Shown: in pieces, positions 14,642 through 25,899 of the stretch
Layout of the letters: each line of letters begins with the position of its first letter
How positions within the stretch are numbered: position 1 is the first letter of the stretch
Origin: Stromatinia cepivora
Taxonomy: Eukaryota; Ascomycota; Leotiomycetes; Helotiales; Sclerotiniaceae
Assembly: GCA_014898415.1 (NCBI GenBank)
Contig: RCTD01000009.1
Span: forward strand, 1-64,000
DNA length: 64,000 nt
Direction: 5' to 3'
The notes under the pieces: generated by a model
What the model saw: only the letters and a program-made list of their open reading frames with translations
What the model was told of the DNA's origin: nothing
Database searches by the model: none
Translations under genes and position numbers: made by a program

Positions 14642-15133
14642 TTAAACTGGATCCTTTGAAATAATAGATTCGATAATTGAAGTATCCTTAAAAAAAGATT
14701 TTTGATTTGTTTTCTGAATATTACCATCTTCATCTTTATCATATATTAATATTGATATATCTAATTTATCTGATTTCAATTCGACAATTAAAATGTTTGA
14801 TACAATCATTGAATTCGATATAATATTTGTTGAAAAGAATACTTGGAATAAAAATGATATAAATATTACATTTAGTATTGAAAATAAAGAAAATACTTTA
14901 TTTACTATTAATCTATTACAAAGTTTTCGATCTAATTTTATATTCTTTATTCCTTGTAAACCTAATTCACAATTTCTTAATTTAAGATCCAAATCTCCTC
15001 CTTGATAAGATTCATTTATGATTACTTTATTTGATCGAAATATATAATCTAATTTTGGAGAATACACTTTGATATATTTATTTATAATTTTTGAGTATTC
15101 TAGAAATACATCGATTTTCGAAATGTCCCGCAA
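14642..15133 (-). pseudogene. Copia pol relic downstream of the integrase core
   Basis: 163 codons remain open on the minus strand. The first part (KVYSPKLDYIFRSNKVIINE) resembles the segment after the Copia integrase core, where families have a 'vy.p..g.vfrsrdV.f.E' pattern. The rest is a low-complexity linker toward RT. It is part of the element at 12425-17906. Confidence 0.68.
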
Positions 15134-15877
15134 TTTGTTGTATCTCTATCCTTTCGAAATAATCTTAGGATTGATATAAATATAACATTTGTTCCCTTAA
15201 ACTTTATATATCTTTATATCTAATACTATATCTATAAAAGTTTCTATAAAGAATCGATTTATTCTATTTATATCAAGACCAATACTAATACGATTTCTGA
15301 TATAAACATCATATTCTACAACTTCATCCCAAAATTCTAATAGTAATCCAGTTTCTTTTAACATTACTCTTATATCTACCTTTACAATCCTTATATTCCA
15401 TTTTGTAAGCCCGTTTTGATATGAAAAAGCAATTATTATAATTTCGGATTATATACCTAATGATTATTCACAAATAACTTATAGGAATTCCAATACATTA
15501 TTAATCCTGACTATAATGATCTTTTCTCCAATAACTAATTCCATCTCCTTTTTCCAAATTTTCAATATTTGAATTACATTGTTTTTTTATTTAAATAATA
15601 TAATCCAATTTACTCTTGTACAACTATCAATGATCAATATAAAATAACAATTTCCTCAAATCGATTTTAGAAATAATCCTACAATATCGAAATATATAAA
15701 TTCGAGTCTCTTTGATTTGTACAAATTCAATTACTTCGGAATACGATTGATTATCTTAATGAATATATACACTTCGCAAATATCTAATTCAATTGGAACC
15801 TTTATCGACTTGATTATATTGAATACCTTATATAGATTCTTGATCTTGTCTAAATCTAGATAATTGAATCTTCGATA

Positions 15878-16186
15878 CTATAACAGATATCTTTCTTTCT
15901 TTTTGAATATTAATTCATTATCAATACCTTTAATACCATCAATTATCTTTGAAGAGAAATCTTTTTCCTGATCATTTTGATATACACTAAAACAGAAAAC
16001 TATATCCTCATATCCTTTGATCACATATAAAACCATATACATTCTGTCTTGTATTCTAATATAAATAACTTTCTTATTATTCTTCTTGAAATATATATAA
16101 TGAAAATTGAATTCCCCTTGCAATCCTATTTCGCAAATCCTTTTTCTTAATAACAAATTTACTTCTAACCCTGATATATATAACAC
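15878..16186 (-). pseudogene. Copia GAG-pre-integrase relic
   Basis: This 102-codon stretch begins LYISGLEVNLL and continues with RICEIGLQGEF. The pattern matches the GAG-pre-integrase segment of fungal Copia polyproteins (LYVsGLg.NLLS...L...G). The same region is present but more broken in the partial copy at 17907-20736. Confidence 0.68.
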
Positions 16187-16906
16187 ATTTGAAAGTAGTA
16201 TCTTAGAATTATCTTTATATATTATATCTACTAAATTTCAATAACAACAATACATTACTTTCCCATCAATCTTTATCCTTTATTTAATAATAGATTCTAT
16301 TAATCTGAATAATGAAGATTGATTAAACATATATAAAAAAACGTTTATATTGGTATACTATTTATTAAAGAAAGTTTTATTAATGATTTCCTTTATCAAA
16401 TTGCAATCTTTTTTTATTATATCCTTAATATCGGAATCTAATTCAAAGATATTGTTAACAGAATATATTTAGTCTTTCTTATTGAAATAAACTTTCTTTG
16501 GATTCAATAATCCCTTTCTTTTTTAATAACAAAAATAATTACAAAGTAGTTTATTGATTCATACTAAATACAGATAATCTTATATATAATGATCTTCTCT
16601 TTAATACAGATCACAAATATTGTTTAGAATCTCGAAATCTGATTTTTGATATCGAAAAGTATATCTAGATCCTTTCGCAATTTGTATTAACTTTGATTCA
16701 TTTTTAAAATAAAGTTCTTTAATCTGTAAATATTTAATCTTATTATTAATATTAAAGCTAATTTGGATATCCAATATATCTATTACTCTTTGATAATCGA
16801 TTGAAAAATTATATATTAAAACCAAGAACAGAATAATATCTTGATATACTAATCAACAATTTTCGTTTGTAGCTTTTAGTTTCCTTCTATACTCTTTCAA
16901 TTTGTT

Positions 16907-17143
16907 CTAAACTTCAATAATAATTATATCGGGATAAATATTGAATTGGAATTTGAAGTTCTGGATCATCATTATATACATATTAACTATGATTGCATTG
17001 ATTTTGGTATATTTTGATTTAAAATATCTCCAGAGTATATATACTATTGAATATTTATCGATAAAGGTTTCATCGTTATCATTGAATATTGTACAAATAT
17101 ACAATAATATATTCGCTTCGTTCTTTAAGTATTCCGATTTCAA
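16907..17143 (-). pseudogene. Copia gag (UBN2-like) relic
   Basis: A 78-codon open stretch beginning MKSEYLKNEANILLYICTIF. Its partner at 19795-19977 in the adjacent copy begins MKSEYLKDEVNILLYICIIF. Differences between the two are mostly those expected from independent C-to-T/G-to-A change. Assignment to the gag domain rests on position at the 5' end of the element and a charged helical pattern, so it is tentative. Confidence 0.55.
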
Positions 17144-17740
17144 CTCGATATTATAATATATACAACCATTGATTTCATAAATAGATGCTGTATTGGGTTC
17201 TGCAATCTATATATATTCGTTTAATATTTGATCAATTATATAAAACCATCTTTTCCCTTTCAATTGTATTTTCGTTTGTTTGAATCATCGTTTATAGTTA
17301 TTTTGATCGAACTTCGAAGGGTTGTTTGATTCTGATATTATGAAGGTTTCTTACTGTTTGATAGATATCAAAGATAATCTTTAGATTTTTAAGATGGTCT
17401 TAAAAAAGGATATATAATAAATAAATTCAAAATAATAAAGAAATATAAAAATAAAACAATAAAAAAAATTCGTAAAATCATATTATAATATGTTTTCTTG
17501 TAATTATACGAATTTGCTTTTCATCTTTGTTATAATTCTATATCGGCATTATACAGATTGCTCTCCATTCTAGCCTATAATATTGTAAATTATAAACTGT
17601 ATTATCATATTTCAATTCTACTTCGATAACATTATATGAAAACTCTGATTTTCATTTTATTCCATCTTTACTAACTATACTAATCCTTTCTCGATTTGCT
17701 TTGCTTTCTAATCACTATTATACAACCGGATTTTATAACC

Positions 17741-17906
17741 TGTTAACTTTTAATACAGGAAGTAATAATATTGTTGATTATATAGATTGAACTAAGGATC
17801 TATATTTCTAATAGGAGTAGAATTGAGATTATCCCTAAATATGGTTTATGCATCATTGTGGTCTTGTGACCTCAATTCTAATCCTATGATGGCCTCATTT
17901 CCAACA
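17741..17906 (-). repeat. Copia LTR (middle, shared)
   Basis: 166 bp and the best preserved of the three. It is the 5' LTR of 12425-17906 and at the same time the left border of the partial copy 17907-20736. Just inside it on the minus strand lies GGTTATAAAATCCGG, a candidate primer-binding site that is also present, mutated, in the other copy. Confidence 0.87.
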
Positions 17907-20736
17907 ATATATTTGTTTATAATTTTTGAGTATTCTAAAAATATATTGATTTTCAAAGTGTTTTATAATTTATTATATTTTTGCTTTTTCGGAATAATCT
18001 TGAGATTAATATAAATATAACATTTGCTTTTTTAGATTTTGTATATTTTTATATTTGATATTATATTTGTAAAAGTTTTTATAAAGGATCAATCTATTCT
18101 ATTTATATTAGGATCAATATTAATATAATTCCTGATATAAATATTATATTTTATAATTTTATCCCAAAATTTTAATAGTAATTTAATTTCTTTTAATATT
18201 GTTTTTATATCTACTTTTGTAATCTTTATATTCTATTTTCTAGATTTGTTTTAATATAAAAAGGCAATTGTTGTAATTTCGGATTATATACTTGATAATC
18301 ATTTATGAATAATTTGTAGGAGTTCTAATATATTATCAATCCTGATTATAATGATCTTTTCTTTAATAATAAATTTCATTTCCTTTTTCCAAATTTTCAA
18401 TATTTGAATTATATCGTTTTTTTGTTTAAATAATATAATCCAATTTATTTTTGTATAATTGTTAATGATTAATATGAAATAACAATTCCTTCAAATCGAT
18501 TTTAGGAATAATTCTGTAATATCGAAATATATAAATTCGAATCTTTTTGATTTATATAGATTTAATTATCTTGAAATACAATTAATCATTTTGATCAATA
18601 TATATACTTTATAGATATTTAATTCAATTGGGATCTTTATTGATTTGATTATATTAAATATCTTATATAGATTCTTAATCTTATTTAAATCTAGATGATT
18701 GAATCTTTAATATTATAATAAGTATCTTTTTTTCTTTTTAAATATTAATTCATTGTCGATATCTTTGATACTATTGATTATTTTTAAAGAAAAGCCTTTT
18801 TTTTAATTATTTTGATATATACTCGAATAAAGAATTATATCCTTGTATTCTTTGATTATATATAAAACTATATATATTCCATTTTATATTTTAATATAAA
18901 TGATTTTCTTATTATTCTTTTTGAAATATATATAATAAAAATTGAATTCCTTTTGTAATCTTATTTCACAGATTCTTTTTTTTGATAACAAATTTACTTT
19001 TAGTTTTGATATATATAATATATTTGAAAATAACATTTTAGAATTGTTTTTGTATACTATATCTATTAAATCTTAATAATGATAATATATCATTCCCCTA
19101 TTAACCTTTATCCTTTATTTAATAATAAAGTTTATTGATTTGAATAATAAAGATTAATTAGATATATATAAAAAAGTATCTATATCAATATATCATTTAT
19201 TAAAGGAAATTTTATTAATGATTTCTTTTATCAAATTGTAATCTTTCTTTATTATATCCTCAATATCGGAATCTGATTCAGAGATATTATTAATAGAATA
19301 TACTTAATCTTTTTTGTTGAAATAGATTTTCTTTAGATTCAATAATCCCTTCCTTTTTTGATAATAAAGATAATTATAAAGGAATTTATTAGTTTATATT
19401 AAATATAAATAATCTTATATATAATAATCTTTTTTTTGATATAGATTGTAAGTATTGTTTAAAATCTCGAAATCTGATTTTTGATATCAAGAAGTATACC
19501 TAAATCCTTTTGTAATTTACATTTGTTTTAATTTATTCTTAAAACAAAATTCCTTAGTTTATAAATACTTGATTTTATTATCGATATTAAAATTGATTTG
19601 AATATCCAATATATTCATTATTTTTTGATAATCGATTAAAAGATTATATATTAAAATCAAAAACAAAATAGTATTTTGATATACTGATTAATAGCTTTTA
19701 TTTATAACCCTAATTTTCTTTTATATTTTTTCAATTTGTTCTAGATTTCGATAATGATTATATTGGAATGGATATTGAATTGAAATTTAAAGTTCTAGAT
19801 CATTGTTATATATATATTAACTATAACTATATTAATTTTAATATATTTCGATTTAAGATATCTCCAGAATATATATATTGTTGAATATTTATCGATAAGG
19901 ACTTCATCGTTATTATTAAATATTATACAAATATATAATAATATATTCACTTCATCCTTTAAATATTCCGATTTCAATTCGATATTGTAATATACATAAC
20001 CATTGATTTTGTAAGTAGATATTGTATTGGGTTTTATAATTTATGTATATTTGTTTAATGTTTGATTAATTATATAAAACTATCTTTTCCCTTTCAATTA
20101 TATCTTCGTTTATCTGAACTATTATTTATGGTTATTTTGATCGAATTTCGAAGGGTTATTTGATTCTGATATTATAAAGGTTTTTTGTTGTTTAATAAAT
20201 ATCGAAAATAATCTTTAGGTTTTTAAAATAATCTTAAAAAATGTACAACAAATAAATTTGGAATAATAAAGAAATATAAAAATAAAACAATAAGAAAATT
20301 TGTAAAATTATATTGAAATATATTTTTCTATAATTATACGAATTTGCTCTTCGCTTCTATTATAATTCTATATCAGCATTATACAGATTGTTCTTTGTTT
20401 TGGTCTGTAATATTATGAATTATAAGCTATATTATTGTATTTCAATTTTGTTTCGATAATATTATATGAAAATTCTGATTTCCACTCCGTTTCATTTCTA
20501 TTAATTATACTAATCCTTTTTCGATTTGCTTTGTTTTTTAATTATTATTATACAATCGGATTTTATAATCTATTAATTTTTGATATAAGAAATAATAGTA
20601 TTATTGATTATATAGATTGAATTAAGGATTTATTATTCTAGTAAGAGTAGAATTGAAGTTATTCCCAAATATGGTCTGTGCATCATTGTGATCACGTGAC
20701 CTCAATTCTAATCCTATGATGGCCTCATTTCCAATA
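17907..20736 (-). mobile_element. Ty1/Copia partial copy (5' half plus 5' LTR)
   Basis: The 2,664-bp body at 17907-20570 aligns collinearly with about 15,069-17,740 of the neighbouring element, and the 166-bp LTR at 20571-20736 closes it on the right. The RT half is missing. It is not found to the left of 12425 either, so simple nesting of one element in the other does not explain the layout. Unequal recombination or a deletion at the middle LTR does. Confidence 0.82.
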
Positions 20737-20998
20737 TATATCTCAATAGTATATTATAAAAGGGATTAGGAATAGAAACTGAATAGATTATATTATAAAA
20801 ACTTCAAATAATTAAATTATGAGAATAAATAATAGATTAAATTATATTTAATTGATATACAAAAAGACTAATAAAAAAACGATTGATTATACAAAGAAAG
20901 AAACGAAGCTCTCTTTTATATTTAATTATAAAGAGTTATATGATTATATAACTATAAACTAGTTATATATTTGATCTCGATATCCCAACTATTTTATA
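20737..20998 (+). repeat. Truncated LTR of the 11.2-kb Gypsy family
   Basis: It matches 25159-25450 and 36087-36378 from about position 25 of that LTR to its end, and lacks the first bases. It directly abuts the Copia LTR end at 20736. The terminal CTCACA has become TTTATA. Confidence 0.75.
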
Positions 20999-22718
20999 TT
21001 ATAAAGATTTAAAATTGTTATATATTAAATTATACAATTGTTATTGATGGGAAAATATATATAAGAATATAAAAAATTAAAAGATTTTTTATTTTGTTTA
21101 TTCATTTAGATTATCAAAATAAACAAATGAATTAATAATTGATATTTGAGTTTCTAATATTTAATATAAAATTGATATAATATTAAGAAAATATCTAATG
21201 ATTATAGATTTAAAAATTTCGTTATTTTATAAGATTTGAATAAATAAATGAAAGTTAAAATTTTATAGAATATTATTTTGGAAATATATATTAAATTTCT
21301 TTATGAAAGAATTTATTATTATAATATTTTTAGAGAGATTATTATAAATAATAAATTTAAAAACAAAAGTTTTGTAGTTATTTATTATAAGAAATATAAA
21401 ATTGATAAAATCAGAATATTAATTTATTATTTTTAAGCTAATAAAAAAAAACTTTATTCTATTACAAAGTTTCTTTTTGTTTATTATAAAAAAAATATAA
21501 ATGATTTGAATAATTAGAAGTTATATGATTTATTAATTATATTTTAATTTAAAAACCTATAAAAAATACATTATTTGAATTAATTTATAAAAACAAGATT
21601 ATATTACCCTTTGAAATTATTTATATAATTTAAAAAATCTTTAATTAAAAAAATAAATATATTCAAAAAGATGTATTAATTATTAAAATATAATAATTAA
21701 AGATGTTAAATGAAAATATTAAAAAAGTAATCCTTTATAAATAATGTTACAGGAAATATAAAAAGCTTTAATATAATTTTGATTATAAGATTCTGTGTAA
21801 AAATATTCGAATTCAAGATATAATTTTATATTATAATTTTTAATCAAAAATCGATATATTATATAATATAAAATTTACTTTTAGATAGTATAGATTTTAT
21901 AAAATCATATAAAAACTGAAAGATTTTCTTATATATATTCTTGAAAAAATAGATAATATTTTGTTTGATGGAATTTATACAAATATTTGTTTCAAAAAAT
22001 AATTTTTTCTTGAGATTTTTTTATTGATAATAATTTTAAGGATTTATATAATTAAATGGATCAAAAAAATGAATTTTAAAGTATTTATAATTCTTCAAAC
22101 AAATCATAAGAAATATTCAAAAATTATTTATTATTAAATTATAAAATGATTTAAAACCGAAAGAAAAAAATATATAATAAATCTCTTAAACCTTGATTAT
22201 AAAATATAAATCAATTTTATTTTATATTTAAAATAATTTCGAATATATATTTATTAATATTTATTTATAAATCAATATTTGATAACTTTTGAATAATATT
22301 TTTTCTTCTTTAAAACCCACAAGATTTTCTTTATCAAATTTTTTAATTGATGATAAGAAACTTAATATCTAGAGGAAAATCTAATTAAATTATAACTTTT
22401 CGTTCTATTAATAATACTTCTTTTTTTATTCGATATAAAAACCATTCTTTCGATAGCAATATTAAAGTATTTATTTTCATTGAAATTCTTAAATAAAAAC
22501 AAATATAACGTTTTTGAACTTTGATTTAATTATTTAATAAATATTGTTAATTGTATTAGAGATTAAATTAAAGATTGAAAACTTTATAAAATAATTAATT
22601 TTTTCAAAATTATTTATTTTGTTAAAAATAATAATATTATTCAATTTATTAAATAATATTATAATAGAATTAAAAAAATATTTCAAAATCTTAAAAGAAT
22701 TAGAATAATTATATATAG
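20999..22718. other. AT-rich degraded DNA, nothing identifiable
   Basis: Extremely AT-rich, with A- and T-runs and stops in all frames. I see no LTR, gene or RNA in it. Confidence 0.6.
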
Positions 22719-22930
22719 TGTAAAGAAAAGAGGTACCGGAACAGGCCGGAGGCCTGTATCAGGATTATACTAGCTACGGTATAAACCGAGGAACATTCGG
22801 TCCCCGGTGACTACTTAATCGGGAGCACTAGCGCTCCACTCTGTATATATAAACAGCCCTTCGGGCTATATAATAAGAAATCAGTAAAATCTATTCTTCT
22901 CCTTTTTATATAGCTCTGTGATTCATTATA
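22719..22930 (+). repeat. Solo LTR-like insertion with GC-normal core, TSD TATAG
   Basis: This 212-bp block has near-normal GC inside AT-rich DNA. It starts TGTAAAG, contains a TATATAAA box and a small hairpin (AGCCCTTCGGGCT), and ends ATTCATTATA, which reads as ...TTACA before C-to-T change. TATAG occurs on both sides (22714-22718 and 22931-22935). An alternative reading gives a 10-bp duplication TTATATATAG (22709-22718 and 22926-22935) around a 207-bp insert. The compact promoter-like layout favours a Copia-type solo LTR. Confidence 0.6.
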
Positions 22931-24898
22931 TATAGAAAAGTCTTTAAATAATTTTAATCAAAAGATATAAATTTGAATAATATATTTATAAGAATAAATA
23001 TAATCTATTATACTATTCATTTTAATTCTTGAATAGATATATAATTGATAATTTTATTTGTAAAAAAGATAAAAAAGCCAAAAAGTATAATTCTATAAAC
23101 TTTTATACTATATATAAAATTATTATAAAAGCTGATATAAAGAATAGAAATAATTGAATATTTTCTTTTTATAATTTTGTTCGAAATTCTATTTTTAAAA
23201 TATATAAATTACTTTTCGATAAATTCAAATTATGAAACAAATATTATAAAAATAAAATCCTTTTTGAAATCTAATAAAATGAAAAATTTATTTGTAAAAT
23301 AAAAGTTATAAAAATCCTTTCAATATTTAATAACAAAAATGAAAATAAGATTAATATTGAAGAATTATTAGAAATAATAATCATTTTAAATACCTTTTAT
23401 ATATATCGAATTCTATATTTTTAAATAATAATATTTATCTCGAAATTTATTGTTGCAAATATCAATAAATAGAAAAAGAAAGATTACTATTTTGATATTT
23501 CGAAAAAAAATCTTTTTTTATCTATTTCTTTTAGACAGATTTGTTTTTTTATTATTATGTAATTGATTATAATATTAAATTTATTTCGAAAGATAATAAT
23601 TTGTATTTCGATAATTTTAAAATTATTTCAAATTCTTTGTAGAAATTGACAAATTATATTTGTAATATAGATATTTAATTTGATAAAAAATAATATTCTT
23701 TGATGAATAATGAGTATATTATTGATTGAATAGAATAAATGATTATTATTTTATTAAAAGGAATATTATTATCGAAATACTATATATATATCATTTGTCT
23801 ATTTTAATAAAACTGTTAGATTTGAAAATAAAATATATTTCAATAAAAGAAATATGAAATAGACTAATTATTATAATTCAAAATCAGAAACATATTAATG
23901 AAATAATATTAATAGAAATATTCTATTCTTAATTTTGATCTTATCAATTTCTAGTTTTGAAATGATCGAAATAAATATTTACTCTCAATCGATTCAAATC
24001 AATGAATAATAATTATTCTATTAATACTATTATTGATTTTAATGATAAATTTTGTTTGAATTTATTATTGATGAAGAAATCCGTTAAATTTTTTTTTTAT
24101 ATATTTCTTTATTTCAACGAATTTCCGCATTTAAATAAAATCAATTTGATTTGTTTAATATTTATAAAGATATTTTTATAGTTTATGAATAATATTTTTA
24201 TAGAATCTTTAAAAAGTTTGTTTTCAAATTATTATTCTTTTATTGTTCAATTTCTTTTGAAATATAATTCTATATTATAATATATTATTATTTATTTTTG
24301 AAAAGATAAAATTTTATTTTGTTTTTATATCTTTATTTGTATTATATTATTCTGATCACAAAAAGAAATTTATTCTTTATTATTCTTTCTTCGATATTTT
24401 TTATTTGATTTCCAAATATAATAAATATAAATTTTTGAAAAAAAATAATTATTATAATCGATCTTTTTAAATTAGAGAAATTAATTAAAGAATCTAAATT
24501 TAATAAAAAAAAAATTCATATTTTTTGTATTTTTATTTTTGATATTAATTTTTTATTATTTAATTCTATTCTTATAGTTTTTTCTAAAAAAAAAACTATT
24601 TTAAAAATTTAATATGTTTAAACAGAATATAACAAAAGAATTCGAAATTAATGAAATCGAATTCGAAGATTGATATATAAAATGATTCAAAAGAATAATA
24701 GAAAAATTAAATATATAATTTGAAATATTTCAATCAAACAAAGTTATAAAAAAAATTAATTATTATTTGAAACCTATAAAGCCTCTTTATAATAATAAAA
24801 AACTTTTTGAAATAAAATTTTTAAGTATGAAAAATTTCTGAATAAAAAGAATATTTAAGAGAAGAAAATATTCCTATTAAAAAGTTATAATCTATATC
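22931..24898. other. AT-rich degraded DNA, nothing identifiable
   Basis: No open frame or repeat border is recognised. The composition indicates an old, heavily mutated transposon body. Confidence 0.6.
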
Positions 24899-25158
24899 TG
24901 TCACGGAAAATCTTGCGATCTCCTGTATTCTATAAAGGATCAAAGGTATACTTTCCAATCGGAATAGGGGCTCTTCTAGATTTTGTCAATTTCTTCGAAC
25001 GATAGGTAATCCTAATATACTAACAATTGAAGATCTAGTTTAATTGAGTTATTCATCGATTAGATAATCATTCATTTGTTCTATATATATAATTCTCGAT
25101 TTATATAATCAAGAGCAAATCATTTAATTCAATTTACTCTATTAATTATATATACTGT
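24899..25158 (+). repeat. Solo LTR of another family, left half (interrupted)
   Basis: It begins TGTCACGG and is preceded by ATATC (24894-24898). The right half, 36379-36599, ends CCGTGATA (CCGTGACA before mutation) and is followed by ATATC (36600-36604). Together they form a solo LTR of roughly 476 bp with a perfect 5-bp TSD, split by the 11.2-kb element. Confidence 0.82.
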
Positions 25159-25450
25159 TGTGAAAGAGGTAGGTCGAGATACATGCGTCCCGATAGCACG
25201 CTGCAAGGGGAAATAGGAATTAGAACTGATCAGATTACATTGTAAAGGCTTCAAATAGTAAAACTAATAGGTTTAAACAATGATTTGAATTATACATAAA
25301 TGGGATACAAAAAGATTAATGGAAAAACAATTGATTTCTTTTAAGGAGAAGGGAGCAAAACTCTTTTTTATATCTAATTACAAAGAATCATATAATTATA
25401 TAATTATAAACTAATTATATATTAGACCTTGATATCCCAATTTTCTTATA
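25159..25450 (-). repeat. 3' LTR of the 11.2-kb Gypsy element
   Basis: 292 bp. Its end CTCACA has become CTTATA. It matches 36087-36378 over its full length and 44515-44800 in reverse. Confidence 0.9.
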
Positions 25451-25899
25451 CCCTTCCTTTCTCTGAAATATATATTCTACTTGACTTTAGGATAATTACA
25501 AAAGATAAAAACCAAAGAGATCAAAAAAACAATTAGACTAAGGAAAACCAATTAGAGTATCAGTAAACTAGGGCGGTGAGCAATTTTTAAGATTGTTTTA
25601 AAAAAACAATATATTTCAGATTCTTATTAATCCAAATCTACTTTTGTTATTTTTTTACTAAATTCGATAAAAGGTTTAAATTCCTAAAAAGCATTTTCAT
25701 TGTTCTCTCCATCTCCAGCCTTTCTTAAACATTTAACCGAATACCTCACAACGAACTTTATACTTATAATCGGACTTTTTGATAATTCCTAAATACAACT
25801 TGAATAACGAATAGGGATTTTTGGTGTTATAGGTTTTTATTCAGTATTAAAGGGGTGATCCTTTTTTTTACTACTAGATCTCGTAGAAAGCTTCCTTGC

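Larger units (their letters stand above)
12425..17906 (-). mobile_element. Ty1/Copia LTR retrotransposon, full-length body (RIP-degraded)
   Basis: The element is 5,482 bp with 166-bp direct LTRs at 12425-12590 and 17741-17906 (TGTTAAC...AACA). Sense is minus: a purine tract (AATAAGGGAG) abuts the 12425 LTR. The order on the minus strand is gag-like region (16.6-17.15 kb), GAG-pre-integrase (15.88-16.19 kb), end of integrase/linker (14.64-15.13 kb), then reverse transcriptase (about 13.1-14.0 kb). That is Copia order, with integrase before RT. RT keeps its YIDD box at 13622-13633. The 5-bp flanks (AAATA left, ATATA right) do not match, so the right LTR is probably shared with the neighbouring partial copy. 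Confidence 0.87.

Noticed and set aside
12425..17906. Copia element nested by insertion into the partial Copia copy
   Set aside because: The missing half of the partial copy is not present to the left of 12425, and the flanks give no matching TSD.
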